This document shows positions 18,901 through 26,916 of a stretch of 64,000 nt of DNA, one piece after another. The DNA is from DATIXJ01 sp963714795 (GTDB taxonomy: Bacteria > Bacteroidota > Ignavibacteria > UBA10030 > SZUA-254), in contig CAVQPS010000008.1 in NCBI GenBank assembly GCA_963714795.1, forward strand, positions 186,001 to 250,000, given 5' to 3'. The translations under genes and the position numbers were made by a program. The notes beneath the pieces were generated by a model, which did no database searches, was not told where the DNA came from, and saw only the letters and a list, made by a program, of their open reading frames with translations. The first letter of the stretch is position 1; every line of letters starts with the position of its first letter.

Positions 18901-18999
18901 GCTGTCATCGGAGGATTTTCGGTATCCAGTCTCATGTTGTTCTTTGCCCTGCCGATGATAGTCGGAATTCTCATGTCCCGGTCAAGCGTGAAGGAATAA
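15931..18999 (+). CDS. RND-family efflux transporter permease
   Basis: The 1022-residue protein has the AcrB/MexB/CzcA architecture: one N-terminal helix, a large periplasmic loop, helices 2-6, a second loop and helices 8-12. Helix 4 carries the proton-relay Asp pair (GLIIDDSIVIIEH, D396 and D397). The sequence is closer to the broad HAE1/CzcA mixture typical of FCB bacteria than to a specific metal pump, so substrate is not assigned. It completes a TolC-adaptor-RND operon with overlapping genes. Confidence 0.95.
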   Translation: MLFEYLQKHKRAFLFTIIVLVASGIALLTQMPVSLFPDITFPRIVVLADNGEQPTERMMVEVTKPLEEIASSIPGVNIIRSTTSRGSTEISLNLDWGSDVQQTLLLLQGRIANARTTLPATATIQSEQMMVSVFPILGYSLTSDSLSLVELRDIALYQIRPTLMRVHGVAKIEVTGGDTREFAVIVSPAKLTEYGLDIRQVSDALEKTNFIAAGGLVASEYQLYLSLVSGLTKNAQEIGSVVVAVRNGTPIFLRDVATVTSSTEYRTIRTTAHGRDAVLLNIMKQPTGSTVKIGIDVKDEIARLKLPRGVHFETFYDQGDFIRKSIMSTRDSIVIGVILSMVVLFIFLRSWRTTLVMALVVPVTIAITIGILYTFGKSINIMTLGGMAAAVGLIIDDSIVIIEHIFTQFSKREAETGEAKATFSASATKALHGLMPAIIGSTASTIVIHIPLAFLGGVTGAFFTSLSLTMVISLLLSFLFSITLSPLLASMFLREKDIDREVKKELEVSRFGVWYEAAMHRLMKFRSILVPLIIIVILGGAYFFYLHIGSGFMPDMDEGTFVLDYTSPPGTSLDETNRMLMHVEEILMSVPEVESYSRRTGTQLGFFLTEPNNGDYLVRLKEKRNRSIDDVMDEVRTRIESSEPSLQIDFGQLMMDVIGDLTNSPSPVEIKIFGDDQKLIEATALNVDSVIQSVPGVVDAFHGIVVSGPALMITVDPVRCALAGLQPSDVSEQLETMIQGKAETQVQYGEKLVAIRVRFPKVLQEDIGAIEDLSLTNASGKIIPLKSVAGIERTAGQTEIHRERLRQFVAVTARISGRDLGRTVADIQQELVHKLILPAGISIEYGGVYQTQQESFRGLLLVSLAAFLLVCIVLIFEFESYTVPIAVFIVSLLSLFGVFGALWISGSSFNISSFVGIIMIIGIVAENAIFVLHTINVLRKDGLPFEEAVITGTRMRSRPILMTTLAAILALLPLSLGIGAGSQMQQPLAIAVIGGFSVSSLMLFFALPMIVGILMSRSSVKE

Positions 19000-19011
19000 A
19001 ATTTCCATCAA

Positions 19012-19072
19012 AATTGATTTCTATCAGTAAGATCAGGATCACGAAATGCCCAAGGTTATTGAAGAAATGAGA
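19012..19072 (+). pseudogene. Remnant of a DUF559 gene
   Basis: About 50 bases (TTTCTATCAGTAAGATCAGG and following, to GAAGAAATGAGATG) align with 8471-8525 inside the intact DUF559 gene, where they encode FYQQDQDQE through VIEQMG. Neither end of a gene is present. It directly precedes repeat copy B. Confidence 0.7.
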
Positions 19073-19093
19073 TGAGTTTTCATTATCTCATGC

Positions 19094-19160
19094 CTTGACT
19101 TTCTCTGATTGATTTAGTAAGATAGACGCAGCGAGGGGGGAATCACACTCGAGATTGTTC
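19094..19160 (+). repeat. Promoter-bearing dispersed repeat, copy B
   Basis: This 67-base stretch matches 8788-8853. As at copy A, a DUF559 remnant precedes it, so the duplication probably involved the whole DUF559-plus-promoter block. Similarity becomes patchy after 19160 and is last clear at ATCATTACT, which ends at 19227. Confidence 0.85.
19095..19123 (+). promoter_or_regulatory. Predicted sigma-70-type promoter in repeat copy B
   Basis: TTGACT and TAAGAT stand 17 bases apart, as in copy A. The secreted-protein gene at 19248 lies about 125 bases downstream, which gives a leader of normal length. Confidence 0.6.
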
Positions 19161-19247
19161 TTTCCATCATTCCACAGCAGGTCATCACAATACGACATTC
19201 TTTACTGCAGATTGCAGTATCATTACTTACATGATAAGGAGAAAATC

Positions 19248-19637
19248 ATGAAATACTTCATCGTAGCGATCGTAACCCTTTTTTTCGTCATGAGTAATTT
19301 GAACTCTCAGTCGGCGAAGACTGATTCTCAGAAACTCACACTCCGAGTGACATCGAGCAATGGTAAGCCGATATCTTTTGTCGCCTCTATTTTCTTTAAT
19401 ACCGACAAAAAAAAGCTCGACTGTACCCTGCAACAAACTCCCTACGAGGTTACCGGAGAATCCGACTATGTGAATGCAACGTTTATTAAAACGTCGGGAG
19501 ACGGAGATATTATTGTTGATTTGGTAAGGGCAAAAAAAGTGGGCGATCAGGGCGACTTGAAAGCCGGCAGTTCCGCTGCTGTGGTGGTTGGTACAAAGGA
19601 TGCGGAAAAGGGAATTTATTATCAGCAGACTTTTTGA
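19248..19637 (+). CDS. Small secreted protein of unknown function
   Basis: The 129-residue protein has a signal peptide (IVAIVTLFFVMSNLNSQS) and a short beta-rich domain with the segments LTLRVTSSNGKPISF, YEVTGESDYVNATFI and DIIVDLVRAKKVG. I do not recognise a family. AAGGAG stands 7 bases before the ATG, which fixes the start. It lies behind the duplicated promoter and before two small membrane proteins, so it may be part of an accessory envelope group. Confidence 0.7.
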   Translation: MKYFIVAIVTLFFVMSNLNSQSAKTDSQKLTLRVTSSNGKPISFVASIFFNTDKKKLDCTLQQTPYEVTGESDYVNATFIKTSGDGDIIVDLVRAKKVGDQGDLKAGSSAAVVVGTKDAEKGIYYQQTF

Positions 19638-19743
19638 ATCTGTGTTGTTGACTATCCAAACGCTCAGTTTCTAACGGCAACGAGAGGATTCAGACTTGTG
19701 ATTAAACATATATAATAATCATAACGAAAAGGAATAATGAAAT

Positions 19744-20037
19744 ATGCAAATTACATATTTGGATATTGCAGAATGGATCGTTACATATCTTATTCTCGGC
19801 GCAATCGGTTATTCGGTTTCTAAAAAATTCAAACAACCGGTCGCCCTGTCTACGTTTGTCCTGATTGTTATTGCAACCATTGCGGCCGGTAATATCGGTA
19901 TCGGCGCGGGAAGGTTGATTGACATTTCCGGTTTCAGAATGTACATTAACTGGAGCCTTCAGGCGTTTGGTCTCGGGATGATCGTTGGAATTTATCAAAT
20001 GACGAAGTTCCGGTTGTCTCAAAAGGAAAAATTCTGA
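19744..20037 (+). CDS. Small membrane protein, unknown function
   Basis: The 97-residue protein has three hydrophobic segments (IAEWIVTYLILGAIGYSV, ALSTFVLIVIATIAAG, WSLQAFGLGMIVGIY). No family is recognised. AAAGGAA precedes the start. It may be cotranscribed with the next small membrane gene. Confidence 0.6.
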   Translation: MQITYLDIAEWIVTYLILGAIGYSVSKKFKQPVALSTFVLIVIATIAAGNIGIGAGRLIDISGFRMYINWSLQAFGLGMIVGIYQMTKFRLSQKEKF

Positions 20038-20108
20038 ACAATCTATTCCGTGTGATGAATAAGAAATTTTAAATAAATACTTCTATCCAAACTAATCATC
20101 AGCTCTTT

Positions 20109-20321
20109 ATGAATAAAACCAGTTTTCTCTTGCCGTCATCAATCGGTTTGTTGTTAATGGCAGTTATTTCTTATTTTTCTTCATGGAATAACACAAATAT
20201 TTCTGTTCCGATTTCTGTAATTTTATTTATCCTGAGCGTGATTGTCTTTGCCGTGCGATTGGTATTGAAGGAATTTAATGAGCGGTTGACGAAACTGGAA
20301 AAACAAAACAAGAATGCGTGA
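20109..20321 (+). CDS. Small two-helix membrane protein
   Basis: The 70-residue protein has two membrane helices (SSIGLLLMAVISYFSSW and VPISVILFILSVIVFAVRLV) and a charged, coiled-coil-like C-terminal tail (KEFNERLTKLEKQNKN). No family is recognised. The sizes and topology of this gene and the preceding one suggest they work in the inner membrane. Confidence 0.55.
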   Translation: MNKTSFLLPSSIGLLLMAVISYFSSWNNTNISVPISVILFILSVIVFAVRLVLKEFNERLTKLEKQNKNA

Positions 20322-20522
20322 GACGAACATATTCGTTGTGAATTTAATTATGCTTTACCGATGCATCTCGATCACACCTCCGATTTCCCGGTGCCGTTGC
20401 GCCTTGCATTCTATTGAATATTCCGGCCCGACCGGCAAATTTTAGTTCTTCATTCTCTCTCCTCTTTTTTGTATATTCTAATTGTAATTTTTCCTTTTGA
20501 CTTTTTCCTTTTGACTTGATCC

Positions 20523-22469
20523 TTGCTTTCTCTTGAACACATAACGATGCAATTCGGCGGGCGAACGTTGTTCGACGACGTTTCGTTCATGATCGGTCCG
20601 CATGACCGGATCGGACTTGTCGGCTCGAACGGCACCGGAAAATCGACGCTTTTGAAAATTATTGCCGGTCTCCAACAGTCGGAACACGGATCAATCGGCA
20701 AGGCGCATTACGTGACGGTCGGCTATTTGCCGCAGGATGGCGTCATAGCGAGCGGTTTGACACTATATAAAGAAGTCGAAACTGCATTCGAAGATATTCT
20801 GCTCGTCCAGCAGGAACTTGATGAAGCACACCAGCGTATGGGATCGTTCGATCCGGCGACTTCTGAGTATCAGGAAACCCTCGAGATTTATGGAGAACTT
20901 CAGCATAAACTGGAGGATCTTGATGCATTCCGGATGAAATCGAAAATCGAGCGCGTGCTGATGGGTCTGGGATTTTCAATTCCGGATCTTGAGCGCCAGA
21001 CGGAAGAATTCAGCGGCGGCTGGCAGATGCGGATCGCTCTTGCCAAATTACTGCTGAAGGAGCCGTCTGTCCTTCTGCTCGACGAACCGACGAACCATCT
21101 CGACATCGAATCATTGCAATGGCTGGAAGAGTATCTTCACAATTATAACGGCGCCATTATTCTCGTTTCCCACGATCGTGCATTTCTTGACAGTCTCACG
21201 ACGACAACTCTTGCACTGAGTTCCGGAAAAATGGAAATGTATTCCGGTAATTATTCTTTTTTCGAACGGGAACGGCTCGTCCGGAAAGAACAGCAGGTGA
21301 ACGCGTTCAAGAATCAGCAGAAACAACTGAAACATACGCAGGAGTTCATCGAGCGGTTCCGGTATAAAGCGACCAAAGCGCGGCAGGTGCAGAGCAGAAT
21401 CAAGGCGCTGGAAAAAGTCGATATGATCGAAATTGAAAATGATGAAGAGGAAATTCATTTTCATTTTCCACAGCCACAGCAAAGCGGAAAAACGGTGATG
21501 GAGCTGAAGAATGTTGCAAAATCATACGGCTCCAAAAAAGTATTTGAAGGCTTGAATTATATTCTTGAACGGGGTGATCGCATTGCGGTGGTCGGAGTGA
21601 ATGGGGCAGGCAAGTCGACATTCTCGCGAATCGTCGCCGGCGTCGAACCGATGACTGCCGGAACACGAACGGTCGGTTACAATGTGATCCCGGCATATTT
21701 CGCCCAGCATCAGGCGGAGGAACTCGACCTTACCAAAGATGCATTGCAAATCGTTGACGAAGTTGCCACCGGAGAAATCCGCAAGAAGCTCCGGACAATT
21801 CTCGGATCGTTTTTATTTCACGGCGATGATGTCTTTAAGAAAGTCGGCGTTCTTTCCGGCGGCGAAAAGAGCCGGCTTGCACTTGCAAAAATGCTGCTTC
21901 AGCCCGCGAACTTTCTGATTATGGATGAACCGACCAACCATCTCGACATGCGTTCGAAAACCGTTCTGCAGGAATCGCTGCTGGAATACGACGGAACGTA
22001 CGTTATCGTTTCGCATGACCGCGCTTTTCTCGATCCGCTTGTGAACAAGGTTCTCGAGATCAACACGTCGGGAATCCGCACATTTCTCGGTAATGTTTCC
22101 GATTATCTGGAAAAGAAAAAATCCGAACGTGAGAAAAAACCTGTCCCGGTTGCGGGAAAATCCAATCTTTCCGATAAAGAACGAAAGCGGATGGAAGCCG
22201 ACCTGCGCCGTGAACGGTATAATTTGTTGAAACCGTATAAAGATCAATTCGAAAAAGTGGAAAAAGAAATTGCAAAAATGGAATCGCGGAAGAAAGAAAT
22301 TGAAGTGATGATGCTGGATGCGGAATTTTATAAGCATGACGAGGAAGCGAAAAAGACGGCACATGAGTATACCGATCTCAAAAAGAATCTTGAAACTGCA
22401 TATTATCAATGGAATGTGTTGACGGAAAAAATGGCCGAAGTTGAAAAGGGAATTGCCGATGGCAGGTAA
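20523..22469 (+). CDS. ABC-F family ATPase (Uup/YheS/YfmR-like)
   Basis: The 648-residue protein has two ABC domains (Walker A GSNGTGKST and GVNGAGKST; signatures FSGGWQMRIAL and LSGGEKSRLAL; LLLDEPTNHLD and LIMDEPTNHLD), an interdomain linker and a C-terminal coiled coil of about 100 residues. It is a ribosome-associated translation factor rather than a transporter. The precise subfamily is uncertain. The start is TTG 20523, since no ATG occurs before the first conserved strand (LSLEHITMQFGG). A GTATATT motif lies at 20471-20477. Its last codons overlap the GNAT gene. Confidence 0.88.
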   Translation: MLSLEHITMQFGGRTLFDDVSFMIGPHDRIGLVGSNGTGKSTLLKIIAGLQQSEHGSIGKAHYVTVGYLPQDGVIASGLTLYKEVETAFEDILLVQQELDEAHQRMGSFDPATSEYQETLEIYGELQHKLEDLDAFRMKSKIERVLMGLGFSIPDLERQTEEFSGGWQMRIALAKLLLKEPSVLLLDEPTNHLDIESLQWLEEYLHNYNGAIILVSHDRAFLDSLTTTTLALSSGKMEMYSGNYSFFERERLVRKEQQVNAFKNQQKQLKHTQEFIERFRYKATKARQVQSRIKALEKVDMIEIENDEEEIHFHFPQPQQSGKTVMELKNVAKSYGSKKVFEGLNYILERGDRIAVVGVNGAGKSTFSRIVAGVEPMTAGTRTVGYNVIPAYFAQHQAEELDLTKDALQIVDEVATGEIRKKLRTILGSFLFHGDDVFKKVGVLSGGEKSRLALAKMLLQPANFLIMDEPTNHLDMRSKTVLQESLLEYDGTYVIVSHDRAFLDPLVNKVLEINTSGIRTFLGNVSDYLEKKKSEREKKPVPVAGKSNLSDKERKRMEADLRRERYNLLKPYKDQFEKVEKEIAKMESRKKEIEVMMLDAEFYKHDEEAKKTAHEYTDLKKNLETAYYQWNVLTEKMAEVEKGIADGR

Positions 22470-23043
22470 ACTCCCGATGAAGCCGAAGCTGGTGTTTCAA
22501 CCGCTGGATGCGAGACGGTGGAGCGATTTTGAAACGGTATTGGGTGAACGGGGAGCATGCGGCGGATGCTGGTGCATGTCGTGGCGGTTGCCGAATAAAC
22601 AATTCGAGCAACAAAAAGGAAACGCCAACAAACGGGCGATGAAGAAACTGGTTATGCAAAAAGAACAGATCGGCGTCTTGACGTATGCCGGCGGGAAACC
22701 GATTGCCTGGTGCGCCGTTGCACCGAGAGAAGTATATGCAAAATTGGAAAACGCGAGAGTTCTCAAGCCCATCGACGATAAACCGGTGTGGTCGATTGTC
22801 TGTTTCTTTATCGTCAAAGAATATCGACGCAGGGGATTGTCTTCGGAAATTCTGAAAGGCGTTGTTGCACAATGCAAGAAACAGGGCGTTACAATTCTCG
22901 AAGCATATCCGATCATTCCGTATTCCGACAACATGCCTGCCGCATTTGCGTGGACGGGATTTCTTTCCGCATTCAAAAAAGCAGGATTCGTCGAAGAACG
23001 ACGCTGGTCTAAAGCGCGGCCGATCGTACGATATTATCTCTGA
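22459..23043 (+). CDS. GNAT family N-acetyltransferase
   Basis: The protein of about 194 residues carries the acetyl-CoA-binding motif region (SIVCFFIVKEYRRRGLSSEIL) and a late beta-strand pair (FKKAGFVEERR). An N-terminal Cys-rich motif (GACGGCWCMSWRL) marks a distinct GNAT subgroup found in many bacteria. The substrate is unknown. The ATG at 22459 overlaps the end of the ABC-F gene by 11 bases, suggesting translational coupling; ATG 22477 is an alternative. Confidence 0.85.
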   Translation: MAGKLPMKPKLVFQPLDARRWSDFETVLGERGACGGCWCMSWRLPNKQFEQQKGNANKRAMKKLVMQKEQIGVLTYAGGKPIAWCAVAPREVYAKLENARVLKPIDDKPVWSIVCFFIVKEYRRRGLSSEILKGVVAQCKKQGVTILEAYPIIPYSDNMPAAFAWTGFLSAFKKAGFVEERRWSKARPIVRYYL

Positions 23044-23151
23044 ATCTGTTGCATTTTCCCCGAAATTTCTCTATGTTGAATTTTTCCTAATCAACCGTCG
23101 TTGGAAAATTTTGCGACGTTCCATTTTTTTCAATATTCCTTATGAGGGCAA

Positions 23152-25296
23152 ATGACGCCATCTGCTGAAAGTTCTTCGGGAAAAATATCATCTGCATTGG
23201 AAAATTTCAAACCGTATATTTCTGCCGATCAATCTCCCGCCGAAGCGACATTCCGGTCGTTAGTTCTTGGATCGATACTCGGCATCGTATTCGGTGCTGC
23301 GTCGGTATACCTTGGGTTGCGTGTCGGTTTGACGACATCCGCTTCGATTCCGATCGCGGTCATGGCAATTACAATTCTCAAGAAACTAAAGGGGAATACA
23401 GCTCTCGAAAATAATATCGTGCAGACGGTCGGTTCTGCCGGAGAATCGATTGCCGCGGCGGTGGTATTTACAGTTCCCGCATTGATATTTTTGGGGTTTC
23501 CTTTGAAGATGTCGATCACATTATTGATTGCATTGACCGGCGGTGTGCTCGGCGTATTGATGATGATTCCGCTTCGCCGCTATCTCATTGTGAAGGAACA
23601 TGGCAACCTCCGATTTCCGGAAGGGACAGCATGTGCAGAGATCATTAAAGCCGGAGAAGTCGGCGGAACATCTGCTGCGAAAATTTTTAAAGGAATCGGA
23701 CTCGGCGCGCTCTGGAAAGGTTTGCCGACCTTGTTCGGATTTTGGAAACCGTCCATTGCAAGAGATTTTTCTTTTTATCCCGGTTCATCCGTCGGTATGG
23801 ATGTTGCCCCGGAACTGATGGGCGTCGGTTACATTATCGGCTGGCAAACATCGTTGATCATGGTCGGCGGCGGATTGCTTGCGTCGTTTGTGATTTCTCC
23901 GATCATCGCGTTCATCGGTGCTCATGTGCCGCAGGCAATCTATCCCGGAACTGTTCCGATCAGCGAGATGAGCACGACGGATATCTGGCGAAATTATGTG
24001 AAGTACATGGGAGCCGGAGCAGTGGCAACCGGCGGCATTGTCGGCCTGTTCCGCGCGTTTCCTGCAATTTGGGATTCCATTACCGCATCGATCAAACAAC
24101 TGACCGGCGAACGGATGGGAGTCGATCATACCGGTACCGTCTTGAGAACCGAACGGGATACGCCGATTACCGTTGTCGGGCTCGGATCGCTTGCATTGGT
24201 GATTTTCATCTGGCTTGTGCCGACATTTCATGTGAATGTTCTCGGCGCTCTATTGATCGTCGTGTTCGGATTTTTATTTTCGGTCGTGTCTGCAAGAATC
24301 ACCGGTATCGTCGGTTCATCTTCAAGTCCTCTTTCCGGCATGACGATTGCCGTCTTGATGGGAACATGTTTGATTTTTCTTGCTGTCGGCTGGACAGGTC
24401 AGGAATATACGTATCTTGCACTCGTCATCGGAGCCACGGTTTGTATCGCAATCAGCAATGCGGGAACAACGGCACAGGATCTGAAAACCGGACACCTTCT
24501 CGGTTCCACGCCGAGCAAACAGCAATTCGCGATGCTGGTTGGAGTCGTCACATCGGCTGCTGTGGTCGGTGTTACGATGCTGTTGTTGAATGAAAGTCAA
24601 TCGAAGGAAATCGCTCTCGATAAACCGTTCACACCGCCGGCAATTTCCATTCAACGCGCTGAAGAAATGCAAGGTAAGGACGGCAAAACGTATTTGCTTG
24701 CAAAGGTTGTCGACCAACAAGGTATCGAACCGGGAAATTATCTTGTTGACGAGCAAACCCATCAAGCGGTCATGAGACGCATCGACGGTATCGGCGGTCG
24801 TGAGCTTGCCGCTCCGCAGGCAAATCTGATGGCAGTCTTGATCAGCGGATTGCTCGAACAAAAATTGCCGTGGGGATTGATTATGATCGGCGCAAGTCTC
24901 GCGTTGTTCATGGAATTAATCGGCATGCATTCGCTGACATTTGCCGTCGGATTTTATCTTCCGCTGTCGTCGACGTTTCCCGTTTTTGTCGGCGGGCTTG
25001 TCCGCAAGGCTGCCGATAAATATTATAAGCGCGTTCCCGATGCAACGGAAGAAAGTGAAGGGACGCTTCTTTCATCCGGATTGATTGCCGGCGGCGCCTT
25101 GCTCGGTGTGGCGGGCGCGTTTTTAAATTTCATTCCTAATTTCATCGATGATGACACCGGTTTGCCGTTGCCGATCGCATTTGCCTATAACCACCTCCGG
25201 TTTTTATGGGATTCCGATCTTGTTGCCGTCGTTGTGTTTGCCGTGTTAGGATTTATTTTGTTCCGTGGAGCCGCAGACAGAAAAGTGTCACACTAA
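23152..25296 (+). CDS. OPT family oligopeptide transporter
   Basis: The 714-residue protein is almost entirely hydrophobic, with about 15-16 membrane helices. Typical OPT segments include ATFRSLVLGSILGIVFG near the N-terminus, KEHGNLRFPEGTACAEIIKAG in the first half and AVGFYLPLSSTFPVFVGGLVR in the second. OPT proteins import peptides or metal-chelate-like compounds with protons. A soluble insert of about 70 residues (around 480-550) is usual in bacterial members. An exported PepSY-like protein and a peptidase follow closely, which fits peptide use. Confidence 0.93.
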   Translation: MTPSAESSSGKISSALENFKPYISADQSPAEATFRSLVLGSILGIVFGAASVYLGLRVGLTTSASIPIAVMAITILKKLKGNTALENNIVQTVGSAGESIAAAVVFTVPALIFLGFPLKMSITLLIALTGGVLGVLMMIPLRRYLIVKEHGNLRFPEGTACAEIIKAGEVGGTSAAKIFKGIGLGALWKGLPTLFGFWKPSIARDFSFYPGSSVGMDVAPELMGVGYIIGWQTSLIMVGGGLLASFVISPIIAFIGAHVPQAIYPGTVPISEMSTTDIWRNYVKYMGAGAVATGGIVGLFRAFPAIWDSITASIKQLTGERMGVDHTGTVLRTERDTPITVVGLGSLALVIFIWLVPTFHVNVLGALLIVVFGFLFSVVSARITGIVGSSSSPLSGMTIAVLMGTCLIFLAVGWTGQEYTYLALVIGATVCIAISNAGTTAQDLKTGHLLGSTPSKQQFAMLVGVVTSAAVVGVTMLLLNESQSKEIALDKPFTPPAISIQRAEEMQGKDGKTYLLAKVVDQQGIEPGNYLVDEQTHQAVMRRIDGIGGRELAAPQANLMAVLISGLLEQKLPWGLIMIGASLALFMELIGMHSLTFAVGFYLPLSSTFPVFVGGLVRKAADKYYKRVPDATEESEGTLLSSGLIAGGALLGVAGAFLNFIPNFIDDDTGLPLPIAFAYNHLRFLWDSDLVAVVVFAVLGFILFRGAADRKVSH

Positions 25297-25309
25297 AAAA
25301 AGAGGAATT

Positions 25310-25765
25310 ATGAATCGCATTCTTGTTGTCATGAGTATTTCTTTTTTGATCGTATCGATGATATGTTTTGGCGGCGAGAAAAAAATTCCCAAATCGAAAT
25401 TGCCTCCCGCCGTGCTTCAAACATTTCAACAGCATTTCCCGACGGCGGTCATTAAAAATCAAACTGTCGAAACAACGGATGGAAAATCTATTTATGAAAT
25501 CGAAAGTATCGACAGCAGCCGGTCACGGGATGTTACATTTCAGGCCGACGGTACTATCGTTGAAGTGGAACGATCATTGAGTGAAAACGAATTGCCGTTG
25601 CAGGTACGTGACAGTCTTCGTGCGAAATATCCCAACGGTGCCGTTCAAAGAGTTGAATCCAGTACGAGAGCAAGTCATGTCGAATATGAGATTGCCCTTA
25701 AAAACGGATCGAAGAGGTTTACGGTTATCGCCAATTCTGCCGGAAAGATTTTTAAGGTGAAATGA
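25310..25765 (+). CDS. Exported PepSY-like/DUF2874-like protein
   Basis: The 151-residue protein has a signal peptide (VVMSISFLIVSMICFGG) and two tandem PepSY-like repeats: LPPAVLQTFQQHFPTAVI with YEIESID, and LPLQVRDSLRAKYPNGAV with VEYEIAL. This resembles the periplasmic beta-lactamase-inhibitor-like family common in Bacteroidota. It starts 13 bases after the transporter, and its stop overlaps the ATG of the peptidase gene (ATGA), so the three genes probably form an operon. Confidence 0.8.
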   Translation: MNRILVVMSISFLIVSMICFGGEKKIPKSKLPPAVLQTFQQHFPTAVIKNQTVETTDGKSIYEIESIDSSRSRDVTFQADGTIVEVERSLSENELPLQVRDSLRAKYPNGAVQRVESSTRASHVEYEIALKNGSKRFTVIANSAGKIFKVK

Positions 25766-26724
25766 ATACAACGCTCGAAAACGCTTGCCTCGTTGCCGTC
25801 AGGGATTGTATGGGGCTTCAGCGCAACGAACGCGTATTGATTGTGACCGATGAACCGTTGCGCAAAATCGGATACGCACTTCACCGGTGTGTGAAAGAGC
25901 TGGGAAATGATGTCCTGCTGGTCGAAATGTTGCCGCGTTCTTCCAATGGTGCAGAACCGCCGGATGAAGTCGCCGATTTGATGAAAAAGGCGGATGTCGT
26001 TTTGTGCCCGACATCCAAATCCTTGACCCATACCGATGCGCGACGTTCGGCAAGTGCCTTGGGTGTTCGCATCGCCACACTTCCGGGCGTTACCGAAGAG
26101 ATTATGGTGCGGTGTATGAATGCCGATTACCATTTGATCGCACGGCGAACTTTTTTATTATGTGAGTTGTTAGATAAGACAGGCGTTATCCGGGTGACAT
26201 CGCTGGGCGGTACGGATATTACACTTCCGAAGCAGGGAAGAAAAGCTCATGCAAGTTCGGGATTGTTTCATAAAAAAGGTGAATCCGGAAATTTGCCGAC
26301 CGGCGAAGCTTATCTTGCTCCTTGTGAAGGCACGTCGAATGGGGTCGTCGTGGTCGATGGTTCGATGGCGATGATCGGAATGCTGAAAGAACCGATCAGG
26401 ATCACCGTTGAAAACGGGTACGCGACGACCATTGCAGGGGGTGACGATGCAAATAAGTTGAATAATCTTCTTGAACCTCACGGAAGAGATGCCCGGAATG
26501 TTGCGGAATTCGGTATCGGTACGAATGATCAGGCAAAACTTTCCGGTCTGATACTCGAAGATGAAAAAGTTATGGGTACAATCCACATCGCTTTCGGCGA
26601 CAATAAATCGATGGGCGGCTCTGTCCGTGTAGCAAGCCATCTCGATGGGCTTGTAAAAGATCCAACTGTTTGGTTTGATGACGTTATCATCATGAAAGAT
26701 GGCAAATTCGTCATTAAAATGTGA
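25762..26724 (+). CDS. M29-family (AmpS/leucyl) aminopeptidase
   Basis: The 320-residue protein matches the shorter branch of the thermophilic M29 metallo-aminopeptidases. The C-terminal metal-binding part is intact: FGIGTN, ILEDEKVMGTIHIAFGDN and SHLDGLVKDPTVWFDD supply Glu, His and Asp ligands. It should remove N-terminal residues from peptides in the cytosol. The location after an OPT transporter suggests it processes imported peptides. M29 proteins usually have about 370-410 residues, but the 315-345 class is common. Confidence 0.85.
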   Translation: MNTTLENACLVAVRDCMGLQRNERVLIVTDEPLRKIGYALHRCVKELGNDVLLVEMLPRSSNGAEPPDEVADLMKKADVVLCPTSKSLTHTDARRSASALGVRIATLPGVTEEIMVRCMNADYHLIARRTFLLCELLDKTGVIRVTSLGGTDITLPKQGRKAHASSGLFHKKGESGNLPTGEAYLAPCEGTSNGVVVVDGSMAMIGMLKEPIRITVENGYATTIAGGDDANKLNNLLEPHGRDARNVAEFGIGTNDQAKLSGLILEDEKVMGTIHIAFGDNKSMGGSVRVASHLDGLVKDPTVWFDDVIIMKDGKFVIKM

Positions 26725-26916
26725 AAAAGCAGAGGAAAAATTTTTACCATAAGTTCTTAAGCGATTTTGCAATAATTTGGTCTAAAGAGGGAAGAATATT
26801 TTCGTAAGGATCGCATTTCTCATCATGGCATTCCGGGCCGGATTGCAGAAAAGTTGGCGTAAAATTCGTATATTATAGAAGCAATTTAATCTGAAATCAA
26901 ATTATTGGACGTTATT

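Noticed and set aside
8707..19160. CRISPR-like or tandem repeats
   Set aside because: The repeats seen are two-copy dispersed blocks and hairpins with no regular spacing, spacers or cas genes.
20480..20520. Possible repeat with 480-506 (TTTTTCCTTTTGACTTTT)
   Set aside because: Both are low-complexity pyrimidine-rich intergenic stretches; the match is too short and simple to support a defined element.
23742..24593. Open frame of 283 codons on the + strand
   Set aside because: It is a shifted frame inside the OPT transporter gene and shows the Arg/His/Cys-rich composition of a shadow frame.
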